DNA from: Bacteroidales bacterium
GTDB taxonomy: Bacteria > Bacteroidota > Bacteroidia > Bacteroidales > JAFGXI01
Length of the DNA: 64,000 bases
Reading direction: 5' to 3'
NCBI GenBank assembly: GCA_016936665.1
Contig: JAFGXI010000009.1
Location: 1 to 64,000 of the forward strand
Every line of letters begins with the position of its first letter. The stretch's first letter is position 1. Below, in pieces: positions 1-11,003 of the stretch. A program made the position numbers and the translations under genes. The notes beneath the pieces are model-generated. The model did not search any database. It was not told the DNA's origin and worked only from the letters and a program-made list of their open reading frames with translations.

Positions 1-2
1 AT

Positions 3-3000
3 CAAGATTTATCGACTTGTACCTTTGAGTGGGATTTTGGTAATGGAACAACCGCTACGGGTCAAAATGTTAATGTTACTTATAATACGCAAGGTTCATA
101 CACAGTCACATTAACGGTAACAGATGTGAATGCTTGCCCAATGGTAGAAACCTATACTGTAGATGTTGCTTGCGGTGGAGCTTGTCCGGTTTGTACAGAT
201 ATTATTATTGGAGATCCTACAACCTACACATGTACAGGAACATTTTGGGATTCGGGAATGAATAGCGATTATAGTAATTCAGAAAGCTACACTACAACAA
301 TATGCTCAGATAACGGTGGATTTGCTAAAATACATTTTTTGGAATTTCAAAGCGAAAGCCTTGACCGTCTATTAATTTATGACGGGCCAGATAATACTTT
401 TCCATTAATAGGTACTTATAGTGGTACAGCAATACCCCCAGATATTACGGCATCCGGAACTTGTTTAACCTATTCATGGACATCTGACGGATCTGTAGTC
501 TATTCCGGTTGGAAAGCAGAATTAAGTTGTATGCATCCGTGTCAAGACTTCGACTTGAATGTGATTTCAAATCCAGTGGAAGAAGCTGATGGATATATTC
601 ATACTTGTCCCGGTACACCGGTCGATTTTACAGCTAACTTAAATTTCCCAAATAATAATATTAATTATTTTCAAGAAGATGCCAATACAACTATTTCTTG
701 GGAAACAGCAACTGGTTTAACAGGAACAGGCTTAACTTTCTCTTTACCTGCTGACAGTGCATTTAGTACGTTAATTTTTGTAGACGCTGAAGATGTAAAC
801 GGTTGCCATGTGTATGATACATTATATGTAGTCTCAGAATGCCAACCAATAGATGTTTTTATCGCAACAGATGCTGCTGTTCAACAAAATGGTGAAATAT
901 TTTTGCCTTCGACTTCAGATGTTTTATCACTCGATGGCTCTCATAATTTTCCTACCGTAGGGGGCTGCTATACCCAAACGCTTGGTCAATACACTTGGAC
1001 TTTCGGATACACCGATGGAAATGGAGGCGATATATATAGTTCTCACGCCGAAGACACTGTAATTACATTCCCAATGAATGGCGTTTATACAGTCGAGCTT
1101 CAGGTTTACGATCAAATGAATTGTTTCGACGAAACGAGTATAGAAGTTCATGTGGGTTGTCAACCTATTGATGTATCATGGACCGGTTCACCGGCTATGT
1201 TGGGTGATACCGTTATTGTTTGCCCTGGAGATTCATTCGATTTAACTATTTTTACCGATTATTTCGCAAACGATATTCTTTATCATCAAGAAGACGCAAC
1301 CTCAGTTTTTAACTGGAATATGGCAGATGGAACACTAATTCCTAATACCATGGATTTCGGGACATATTCTTTTGCAGAGTCCGGTTTATACAATATCAAT
1401 CTTCAAATACAAGACGCTCAAGGTTGTGTGGACAATACGAATATTCCAATTTTGTCTTTCATGGAGCCCTCTCTTGCAGGAACTACAATTTCAACAGATA
1501 CAATTTGCTTTGGAGATTCCTTAATCTTGTACGGAAATACTACGGTTGATATGCCTACTTACAGTGCTCCACCAGTATTTTTACCAGACGGACAAGGTTT
1601 TGCTTTCACTTCTACTTTAACTTTTGACATGTTTGGCGATGCTATTTTAACAGACATCAATGATTTCGAAAGTGTTTGCCTAAATCTGGAGCATTCATAT
1701 ACTGGTGATTTGCGTATTCGTCTTTATTGTCCTAATGGACAATTTACAGAACTGCTACCTTATCCAAACGGATGCGGGAGTAATTTTTTAGGAGAACCCG
1801 TTGATAACGACGCTTCTAATACTTATGGCACAGGATACTACTATTGTTTTACACCTACAGCAACTGTCACTATACCTGGCGTTGCTGGCTTGAACACATA
1901 CACTTACACTGATAATGATGGTACTACTTACACTAATCACATTTATATTCCAGCCGGTGATTATGCTCCAACAGGAACTTTTGAAGATTTAATAGGCTGT
2001 CCTTTGAATGGTGATTGGTCAATCGAAGTAACTGATAATCTTGGTTCTGATAATGGAATGATATTCGACTGGAATATCACCTTGAATCAGGATGGTCTTC
2101 TTCCTCCAGATACAGTTCAGCTACCGATGGACATGAGAGTGTGGACGGTTGAAACGGGCGGCGCAGCAATTATTAATACTTTTTTCGAAGATGATGCTTA
2201 TGCCACGCCTCTCGACACAGGCTTATATACTTTTAACTTTACAGTTACAAGTCCTGCGGGATGTACATACGACACTATTGTAGGTCCATTGTATGTAGCT
2301 CCAATGCCAATAGTTAACTTAGGGAACGACACCAATTTATGTGCGGCTTATACTTACGAAATTCCCGGCACATTAAGTGGAGGTACAGGAACGTGGTCGT
2401 TTGTTGGCCCCGGAAACGCAACATTCTCGAACAACAATTCAATACCAACAACAGTAACTGTCGATACTTATGGGACTTATACTTTCTTATTTACACCTAA
2501 TACGATTGCTGCTTGTTCTAATCCGGAAATGATAAATGTAACTTTCCACGAATTACCAATTATTGATGCTATTATAGATTCTACAAATTGTTATGCAAGT
2601 TGCGATGGAAGTATCACAACCAATGAACTAGGAGTTGAAGGACCTTACAATTATAATTGGTCGAATGCGGATATTACACCTTCAATTTCTGGTTTGTGTG
2701 CAGGAGTTTACGATGTAGAAGTTTACACGGCATATTGTTTAAATTATTTCTCGTACGAAGTTCTTCAACCAACTGAGTTGATGATCATCGATTCCGGTTA
2801 TGTGGATAATCTTTGTTTCGGCGAATCAAACGGACAGGCTTGGATATCTGTAGAAGGAGGAACGCCAAATTATACTTATGCTTGGAGCAACAATGGAAGT
2901 ACTAGCAGTTTAAATACTGCTTTGGCAGATGGTGTTTATACAGTTACAGTTCAAGATTATTATGGATGTGCAAAAACATCTCAAATTACAGTTAGCGGGC

Positions 3001-4742
3001 CTGTTGCTCCTTTAGCCATCGATGAAATTGTAGCAACCGATATTTCATGTTTTGGCATGACAGATGGGATGTTAGAACCTATTGTTAATGGAGGAACAGC
3101 TCCATATTCTTACCACTGGGTATTAACCGATGGTACAATTTCGAATAGTTCAACGATTAATAATTTACAAGCCGGTACTTATTTCCTAACAGTAACAGAT
3201 TATAATAACTGTACAACAACAGGTAGTCAGATAATTCAGGAATCAAACCAGTTTATAGTGGAAGCATTCACAACAGGAACATCTTGCTACGGTTCGTCTG
3301 ATGGACATGCTTGGGTGACTTCAAGTGGCGGTTCATATCCTTTTAGTTACGCTTGGAATACAGGTTACACCGATAGCTCAATTGTAAACTCGCCTGCTGC
3401 AAATTATAGCATCACAGTTACAGATGCAAGAGGTTGTTCCGTTTCTGTTAATAATATTCAAGTCACGCAACCCGATCAGGTTAACTTCACAATTATTCCT
3501 TCTGCTCCTATATGTATAGGGCAAACGGCTCAGCTTTCGATGTCGGTCACAGGTTCTCCGTATTCGCCATATTCGTATTATTGGAATGGCAATTTACAGG
3601 CAGAAACAATCCATGTATCGCCAACCCAAACAACTAATTATACTGCACAAGTTATCGATGCAAATGGTTGCGAAAGCGATATAAAGCAAGTTACAGTTCA
3701 GGTTTACAACCCAATCGCAATATCTACAGTTATAGACCCGATAGATATTTGCGAAGGAGAGACAGTATCGGTGCATGTAACCGCCACAGGAGGTAATGGA
3801 GAATATACATACCAATTATCAGATGGGCAAATGGTTAGTGAGTCGTTTATATTGCAACCAGGCAATACTAGCGAATACGAGTTAGTGGTTCAAGATAATT
3901 GTGGTAGTCCAAGCGATACCAGTGAATTTACAATTAATGTAGCACATACATATTTGCCTAGCTTTTACGCCGATATTAAAAACGGATGTGCTCCTCTAGA
4001 GGTTAATTTTATTCAGGATATTCAATCTCATGCAGAGGGTACGCGCTACGTTTGGACATTCAACGATACCGAAGAAGGGACAATTGCTATAACTGCCAAT
4101 ACTGAGCATTTATTCAAAGGCGCAGGAGAATACGATGTAAATTTAAAGATTATTACCCCCGAAGGTTGTGAATCAGAAAAAACAGCATACAATTATATTA
4201 CGGTTTATCCAATTCCTAAATCTGAGTTTGTTGCTTTGCCTTCGGTTGTTACCAATGTTAATCCTTCGGTTTATTTCGAAAACCATTCTATTGGGGCTAA
4301 TATTTGGCAATGGGATTTCGGAGACGGAGACTCAACCTTTGCTTGGAACGTAACGCATATGTACCCATCTGTAATGCAAAATTACGATGTTAGTTTAATT
4401 GTAATTAGCGATTATGGTTGTAGAGATACCTCGTACAAACGAGTCAAAGTAATCGATGAAGTTACGTTCTATATTCCTACAGGTTTCACTCCGGATAACG
4501 ATAACCGAAACGAATTATTCCGACCTTATGGAACTTCAATTTTGGAAGAAGGCTATAATATGAAAATATACGATCGTTGGGGCGAAGTTATTTTCGAAAC
4601 CAATGAGCTCGAAAAAGGTTGGGACGGAAAAGTTAAAGATAATAGTTTAGCTCCTCAAGGAGTATACCCATACATGATAAGATTTGTCGATGTTTATGGT
4701 GTTCCACATGAACGCACGGGCTATATCAATGTAGTAAGATAA
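3..4742 (+). CDS. Large T9SS-exported surface protein (PKD, CUB-like, proprotein-convertase P-like and SprB-like repeats; gliding motility-associated / type B C-terminal domain), 5' truncated by window edge
   Basis: Frame is open from base 3 (QDLSTCTFEWDFGNGTTATGQNVNVTYNTQGSYTVTLTV, PKD-like), so the GTG at 126 is not the true start. C-terminus FYIPTGFTPDNDNRNELFRPYG...YDRWGEVIFETNELEKGWDGKV...GVYPYMIRFVDVYGVPHERTGYINVVR is typical of the type B domain. Confidence 0.9.
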   Translation, partial: QDLSTCTFEWDFGNGTTATGQNVNVTYNTQGSYTVTLTVTDVNACPMVETYTVDVACGGACPVCTDIIIGDPTTYTCTGTFWDSGMNSDYSNSESYTTTICSDNGGFAKIHFLEFQSESLDRLLIYDGPDNTFPLIGTYSGTAIPPDITASGTCLTYSWTSDGSVVYSGWKAELSCMHPCQDFDLNVISNPVEEADGYIHTCPGTPVDFTANLNFPNNNINYFQEDANTTISWETATGLTGTGLTFSLPADSAFSTLIFVDAEDVNGCHVYDTLYVVSECQPIDVFIATDAAVQQNGEIFLPSTSDVLSLDGSHNFPTVGGCYTQTLGQYTWTFGYTDGNGGDIYSSHAEDTVITFPMNGVYTVELQVYDQMNCFDETSIEVHVGCQPIDVSWTGSPAMLGDTVIVCPGDSFDLTIFTDYFANDILYHQEDATSVFNWNMADGTLIPNTMDFGTYSFAESGLYNINLQIQDAQGCVDNTNIPILSFMEPSLAGTTISTDTICFGDSLILYGNTTVDMPTYSAPPVFLPDGQGFAFTSTLTFDMFGDAILTDINDFESVCLNLEHSYTGDLRIRLYCPNGQFTELLPYPNGCGSNFLGEPVDNDASNTYGTGYYYCFTPTATVTIPGVAGLNTYTYTDNDGTTYTNHIYIPAGDYAPTGTFEDLIGCPLNGDWSIEVTDNLGSDNGMIFDWNITLNQDGLLPPDTVQLPMDMRVWTVETGGAAIINTFFEDDAYATPLDTGLYTFNFTVTSPAGCTYDTIVGPLYVAPMPIVNLGNDTNLCAAYTYEIPGTLSGGTGTWSFVGPGNATFSNNNSIPTTVTVDTYGTYTFLFTPNTIAACSNPEMINVTFHELPIIDAIIDSTNCYASCDGSITTNELGVEGPYNYNWSNADITPSISGLCAGVYDVEVYTAYCLNYFSYEVLQPTELMIIDSGYVDNLCFGESNGQAWISVEGGTPNYTYAWSNNGSTSSLNTALADGVYTVTVQDYYGCAKTSQITVSGPVAPLAIDEIVATDISCFGMTDGMLEPIVNGGTAPYSYHWVLTDGTISNSSTINNLQAGTYFLTVTDYNNCTTTGSQIIQESNQFIVEAFTTGTSCYGSSDGHAWVTSSGGSYPFSYAWNTGYTDSSIVNSPAANYSITVTDARGCSVSVNNIQVTQPDQVNFTIIPSAPICIGQTAQLSMSVTGSPYSPYSYYWNGNLQAETIHVSPTQTTNYTAQVIDANGCESDIKQVTVQVYNPIAISTVIDPIDICEGETVSVHVTATGGNGEYTYQLSDGQMVSESFILQPGNTSEYELVVQDNCGSPSDTSEFTINVAHTYLPSFYADIKNGCAPLEVNFIQDIQSHAEGTRYVWTFNDTEEGTIAITANTEHLFKGAGEYDVNLKIITPEGCESEKTAYNYITVYPIPKSEFVALPSVVTNVNPSVYFENHSIGANIWQWDFGDGDSTFAWNVTHMYPSVMQNYDVSLIVISDYGCRDTSYKRVKVIDEVTFYIPTGFTPDNDNRNELFRPYGTSILEEGYNMKIYDRWGEVIFETNELEKGWDGKVKDNSLAPQGVYPYMIRFVDVYGVPHERTGYINVVR

Positions 4743-4747
4743 ATTCG

Positions 4748-4782
4748 AAGAGGTTGTTTTTTTCAAACAACCTCTTTTCTTT
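4748..4782 (+). terminator. Rho-independent terminator
   Basis: 12-bp perfect stem AAGAGGTTGTTT / AAACAACCTCTT with TTTTC loop, followed by a T-rich tract, directly after the stop at 4742. Confidence 0.88.
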
Positions 4783-4814
4783 TCGGAAAAATTTCGCTTC
4801 TCGTTCAATTTTGA

Positions 4815-4822
4815 TATTTTTG
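4815..4822 (+). promoter_or_regulatory. Bacteroidota -7 element (TATTTTTG) upstream of dnaX
   Basis: Matches TAnnTTTG, 18 bp upstream of the ATG at 4840; upstream TTG box unclear. Confidence 0.45.
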
Positions 4823-4839
4823 AATTCTAAATATTACAG

Positions 4840-5970
4840 ATGAGTCAATTTATAGTATCAGCTAGAAAATATAGACCGGACACTTTTCGCTCGGTAGTTG
4901 GGCAGTTGTCAATTACAGATACTCTTAAAAATTCAATTTCTAGCGATAAATTAGCTCATGCTTATTTGTTTTGCGGACCTAGAGGAGTAGGTAAAACAAC
5001 TTGCGCAAGAATTTTTGCCAAAACCATCAATTGTACCAATGTTAAAAACGGCGAAGCATGCAACGAATGTGAATCTTGCCTCTCGTTTAATAAAGGTACC
5101 TCGATGAACATCCACGAAATGGACGCCGCGTCTAATAATTCTGTAGAAGATATAAGACAGCTTATTGATCAGGTGAGAATTTTACCTCAAATGGGTCAAT
5201 ATAGCGTTTATATTATCGATGAGGTACATATGTTGTCGTCTCAGGCTTTTAATGCTTTTTTAAAAACCTTAGAAGAACCACCAAAGCACGCCATATTTAT
5301 TATGGCAACCACCGAAAAGCATAAAATTTTACCTACTATTTTGTCGCGTTGTCAGATTTTCGATTTTAATCGAATTAAAGTTGCTGATATTGCGGAACAC
5401 CTGAAATATGTAGCAGAAAGCGAGTCTATTCAATATGAACCGGATGCATTACATGTAATAGCCAACAAAGCCGATGGTGGGATGCGCGATGCACTATCTA
5501 TATTCGATCAAATAGCCAGTTTCTCTTCCGGAAATATTACTTACCAAAGTGTAGTAGAAAATTTAAATGTTCTCGACGACGATTATTTCTTTCAGTTGAG
5601 TGAGGCCGTATTTACTGCAAATGTATCGCAAGCATTACTAATATTAGAAAATATACTATCGAGAGGTTTCGAAGGAGGACCGATTCTGGATGGTCTAGCA
5701 TCTCATTTCAGACATATTCTTGTCAGTAAAGACGTACAAACAATTCAACTTATAGAAGCTAGCGAAAATATTCAGCAACGTTTTGCAGAGTCAGCTTCGA
5801 AAATGGAAACGGCATTTATATTCGATGCTTTAACAATTATAAACGAGTTTGAACTATCGTATAAATCCAGTCAAAATAAAAGATTGCATATAGAGCTTTG
5901 TCTAATTAAGTTATCCAATATTAAAGCTGAACAAGAAAAATTTGAGCTGTTAAAAAAAAAACTAGCTTAG
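4840..5970 (+). CDS. dnaX: DNA polymerase III subunit gamma/tau, N-terminal ATPase part
   Basis: ARKYRPDTFRSVVGQ, Walker A GPRGVGKTTCARIFAKT, Zn-binding cysteines CxxCxxC, IIDEVHMLSSQAFNAFLKTLEEPP. Confidence 0.95.
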   Translation: MSQFIVSARKYRPDTFRSVVGQLSITDTLKNSISSDKLAHAYLFCGPRGVGKTTCARIFAKTINCTNVKNGEACNECESCLSFNKGTSMNIHEMDAASNNSVEDIRQLIDQVRILPQMGQYSVYIIDEVHMLSSQAFNAFLKTLEEPPKHAIFIMATTEKHKILPTILSRCQIFDFNRIKVADIAEHLKYVAESESIQYEPDALHVIANKADGGMRDALSIFDQIASFSSGNITYQSVVENLNVLDDDYFFQLSEAVFTANVSQALLILENILSRGFEGGPILDGLASHFRHILVSKDVQTIQLIEASENIQQRFAESASKMETAFIFDALTIINEFELSYKSSQNKRLHIELCLIKLSNIKAEQEKFELLKKKLA

Positions 5971-6524
5971 AAAAGCAATTGTTCGTAAAACCGGGAAAAA
6001 CTCCGATAAATTTAGATAAAAAAGTTGTTAAAATTGGCTTGCAAAAGGATAACAAAATTGTTCAACCAAATGTAAGAATACAACCCGTAATTCAGAAAGA
6101 AGCAAGTAATGCCATTGTGCACTCAAAAAATACTCAACCATTCAACGAAAAAGTAGTTGGTTCAGACCCAATTGTCGAAACAGATGTTCAAGAAAAATGG
6201 TTCGAAGTAATTTCTCCTTTCAAAGATACTTCTCCAAGAGTATACAATGCTCTTAAAAATGCCTACATCAGTTTGCAAGACACAACTATCATTATTAAAA
6301 TTCAAACACCAAATGCACGTAAATCGATTGAAGATCAATTAACGATGATTACAAAGACAGCTCAAGAGTATTTCAACAACAAGCATATTCATTTTAGTTT
6401 CGATGTTGAATTGAAAGAAAAAACGACTAAGTCGCTGTATATGGCATCGGATAAATTAGCTTTTTTTAAAGAAAAAAATCAACAACTTTCATCTCTTATC
6501 GACGATTTAAATTTGGAGCTCTAA
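5952..6524 (+). CDS. dnaX: C-terminal (tau-like) part of DnaX in the -1 frame; open through the A10 run
   Basis: Frame 0 is open from the A-run (KKKTSLEKQLFVKPGKTPINL...) to 6524; ORF track starts it at TTG 5979. Immediately follows dnaX with no gap. Confidence 0.7.
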   Translation, partial: KKKTSLEKQLFVKPGKTPINLDKKVVKIGLQKDNKIVQPNVRIQPVIQKEASNAIVHSKNTQPFNEKVVGSDPIVETDVQEKWFEVISPFKDTSPRVYNALKNAYISLQDTTIIIKIQTPNARKSIEDQLTMITKTAQEYFNNKHIHFSFDVELKEKTTKSLYMASDKLAFFKEKNQQLSSLIDDLNLEL

Positions 6525-6541
6525 AACTGCCTAATAACATC

Positions 6542-6574
6542 TTGTAAACGAGCATATCTACACATCTACATTTG
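6542..6574 (+). promoter_or_regulatory. Putative promoter TTG-N22-TACATTTG for icd
   Basis: TTG at 6542-6544 and TACATTTG at 6567-6574, consistent with the Bacteroidota -33/-7 architecture. Confidence 0.5.
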
Positions 6575-6605
6575 TTTTATTTTAGCTATTTGAGTAATTT
6601 CGTAG

Positions 6606-8876
<2,271 letters not shown>

Positions 8877-8895
8877 ATCGGAATAATAAGCACTT

Positions 8896-8931
8896 CAAAA
8901 GGTCACTTTATAAGGTGACCTTTTGTTTTAA
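8896..8931 (+). terminator. Rho-independent terminator after icd
   Basis: CAAAAGGTCAC ... GTGACCTTTTG 11-bp stem followed by TTTTA. Confidence 0.85.
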
Positions 8932-9003
8932 ATGCATTTGTATATATCAAATATTATCCTTATCATGCGCAAAATTAAAATTTAAAGCAAAGCTTTTAAA
9001 TAC

Positions 9004-9798
9004 ATGAATTGGAAGGATAAAACTGTTTGGATTGTCGGCGCTTCATCGGGAATTGGAGAAGCATTAGCATACGAATTAGCTAAAAAAGAGGCTCGTATAA
9101 TCCTTTCTTCGAGAAAAGAAGAGTCGCTTAAAGCCATTCGAGAACAACTATTACACTGGGTAAACTTCTGTGAGGTTTTGCCACTGGATTTAGAACAAAA
9201 TTCGGATTATGTTAAAATGGTAAGCGATTTAATAGCCAAGGTAAACAAGATTGATGTGCTTATTATTAATGGTGGTATTAGTCAACGTTCATTAGTATTG
9301 GAGACCAGTGGGGAAGTTGATCGCAGGATTATGGAGGTTAATTATTTCGGAAATATTGCTATTGCAAAAGCTGTTTTGCCTTACATGCTTAAAGCAAAGT
9401 CGGGTCATATTATGACGGTTAGTTCGATTGTAGGGAAATTCGGATTCCCTTTACGTTCGGCATACTCAGCCTCCAAACATGCATTACATGGTTTTTACGA
9501 GACCTTAAGAGCAGAGTACCAGCATCAGAATATAAAAGTAACAATAGCAATACCCGGAAGAGTACGAACGCAAATTTCTATAAACGCTCTTAATAAAGAA
9601 GGGCAGGCTCATGGCGAAATGGATCCGGGACAAGCCACTGGCATTTCTGCAGAAAAGTGTGCGAAAGACATGATAAAAGCTATTGAAAAAAATAAAAAAG
9701 AAGTTTTAATTGGCGGGAAAGAATTGCTGATGGTAAATATTAGAAGGTTTTTACCATCGCTGTATTATAAAATGGTGACTAAAATAGAAGCGAAATAA
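9004..9798 (+). CDS. SDR family NAD(P)-dependent oxidoreductase
   Basis: VWIVGASSGIGEALAYELAK, NGGIS, YSASKHALHGF. Confidence 0.92.
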   Translation: MNWKDKTVWIVGASSGIGEALAYELAKKEARIILSSRKEESLKAIREQLLHWVNFCEVLPLDLEQNSDYVKMVSDLIAKVNKIDVLIINGGISQRSLVLETSGEVDRRIMEVNYFGNIAIAKAVLPYMLKAKSGHIMTVSSIVGKFGFPLRSAYSASKHALHGFYETLRAEYQHQNIKVTIAIPGRVRTQISINALNKEGQAHGEMDPGQATGISAEKCAKDMIKAIEKNKKEVLIGGKELLMVNIRRFLPSLYYKMVTKIEAK

Positions 9799-10856
9799 TG
9801 ACAAGAGTATTTGCAGGCATTCAACAAGTAGGAATAGGTGTTTCAGATGTATATGAAGCTAGAGATTGGTATAAAGAAAATTTGGGCTACGATATTGTAA
9901 TTTTTGATGAGGCTGCAGAAGCTAATTTGATGTTACCGTACACCGCTGGTCAGCCACAAAAGCGACATGCTGTTTTAGCATATAATTTCCAAGGAGGAGG
10001 AGGTTTCGAAATTTGGCAATATAAAAGTAGAACACCAGTTCCTCCTAAGTTCGAAATAAAATTAGGCGATTTAGGGATTTTTGCTTGTAAAATTAAATCG
10101 CCAAACGTGGCTAAAGCATACGAGGCTATGAAAGCCAAAGGAGTAAATTTAATCTCGACAGTTGTTGAAAACCCTGAAGGCAAAGATCATTTCTTTTTAA
10201 AAGATCCCTATAATAACATATTCGAAGTAGTCGAAGGTAACGATTGGTTGCTCGATTTAGGGAAACCGACAGGAGGCAATGCCGGTGTTGTTATTGGGGT
10301 AAGCGATATCGATCGGTCAATAGACTTTTATCAGAATATATTATCGTACGATGAATTGGTTTACGATAAAGAAGATGTTTTCGAAGATCTAAAAGAGATT
10401 GCCGGAGGGCAAGCTAAAGTGAGAAGAGCCCTTTTAAAACACTCAAACAACAGAAATGGCGCTTTTCATCCTTTAATGGGGAATAGCTTTATTGAACTTA
10501 TTGAGACTAAAGATTATGCACCGCAATCTATTTTTAAAAACAGATTATGGGGCGACTTGGGCTACATCCATTTATGCTTCGATGTTATTGGTATGGATGT
10601 ACTCAAAAAAGACTGTGAGACCGCTGGTCATCCGTTTACTGTCGATAGTGCAAATAGCTTTGATATGGGCGAAGCTGCAGGGCATTTTTCATACATCGAA
10701 GACCCGGATGGAACTTTAATAGAGTTTGTTGAGACTCATAAAATTCCTATTATTAAAAAGATTGGCTGGTATTTGAATCTGAAAAAAAGAGGTCAGCTTA
10801 AACCCTTGCCACAATGGTTCTTTAAGTTGTTAAACGCTACCAGAAAAATTAAGTAG
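9798..10856 (+). CDS. VOC (glyoxalase/bleomycin resistance/dioxygenase) family protein, two VOC modules
   Basis: Two VOC-like repeats: GIQQVGIGVSDVYEARDWYKENLGYD ... FFLKDPYNNIFEVVEG and VVIGVSDIDRSIDFYQNILSYDE ... YIEDPDGTLIEFVET. Overlaps the upstream gene by one base (TAATG). Confidence 0.85.
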   Translation: MTRVFAGIQQVGIGVSDVYEARDWYKENLGYDIVIFDEAAEANLMLPYTAGQPQKRHAVLAYNFQGGGGFEIWQYKSRTPVPPKFEIKLGDLGIFACKIKSPNVAKAYEAMKAKGVNLISTVVENPEGKDHFFLKDPYNNIFEVVEGNDWLLDLGKPTGGNAGVVIGVSDIDRSIDFYQNILSYDELVYDKEDVFEDLKEIAGGQAKVRRALLKHSNNRNGAFHPLMGNSFIELIETKDYAPQSIFKNRLWGDLGYIHLCFDVIGMDVLKKDCETAGHPFTVDSANSFDMGEAAGHFSYIEDPDGTLIEFVETHKIPIIKKIGWYLNLKKRGQLKPLPQWFFKLLNATRKIK

Positions 10857-10908
10857 ATATAAGAATAAGAAAAGATTAAGGAGGGGAAACTCTATCCATT
10901 AAATTTTG

Positions 10909-10953
10909 CAAATAGAAAGTCATTCTGAAAATTTCAGAATGACTTTCTATTTG
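10909..10953. terminator. Bidirectional terminator: 22-bp perfect inverted repeat between convergent genes
   Basis: CAAATAGAAAGTCATTCTGAAA-A-TTTCAGAATGACTTTCTATTTG, between 9798..10856(+) and 11004..13334(-). Confidence 0.85.
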
Positions 10954-11003
10954 TACGCTTATTGGGATAATTCAGTTTTTAAGTATTTTATTATGAATAG
11001 TGC

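Noticed and set aside
927-4353. ORFs 927..1163(-), 3594..3815(-) and 4168..4353(+) inside the first surface protein
   Set aside because: Shadow frames of a long real CDS.
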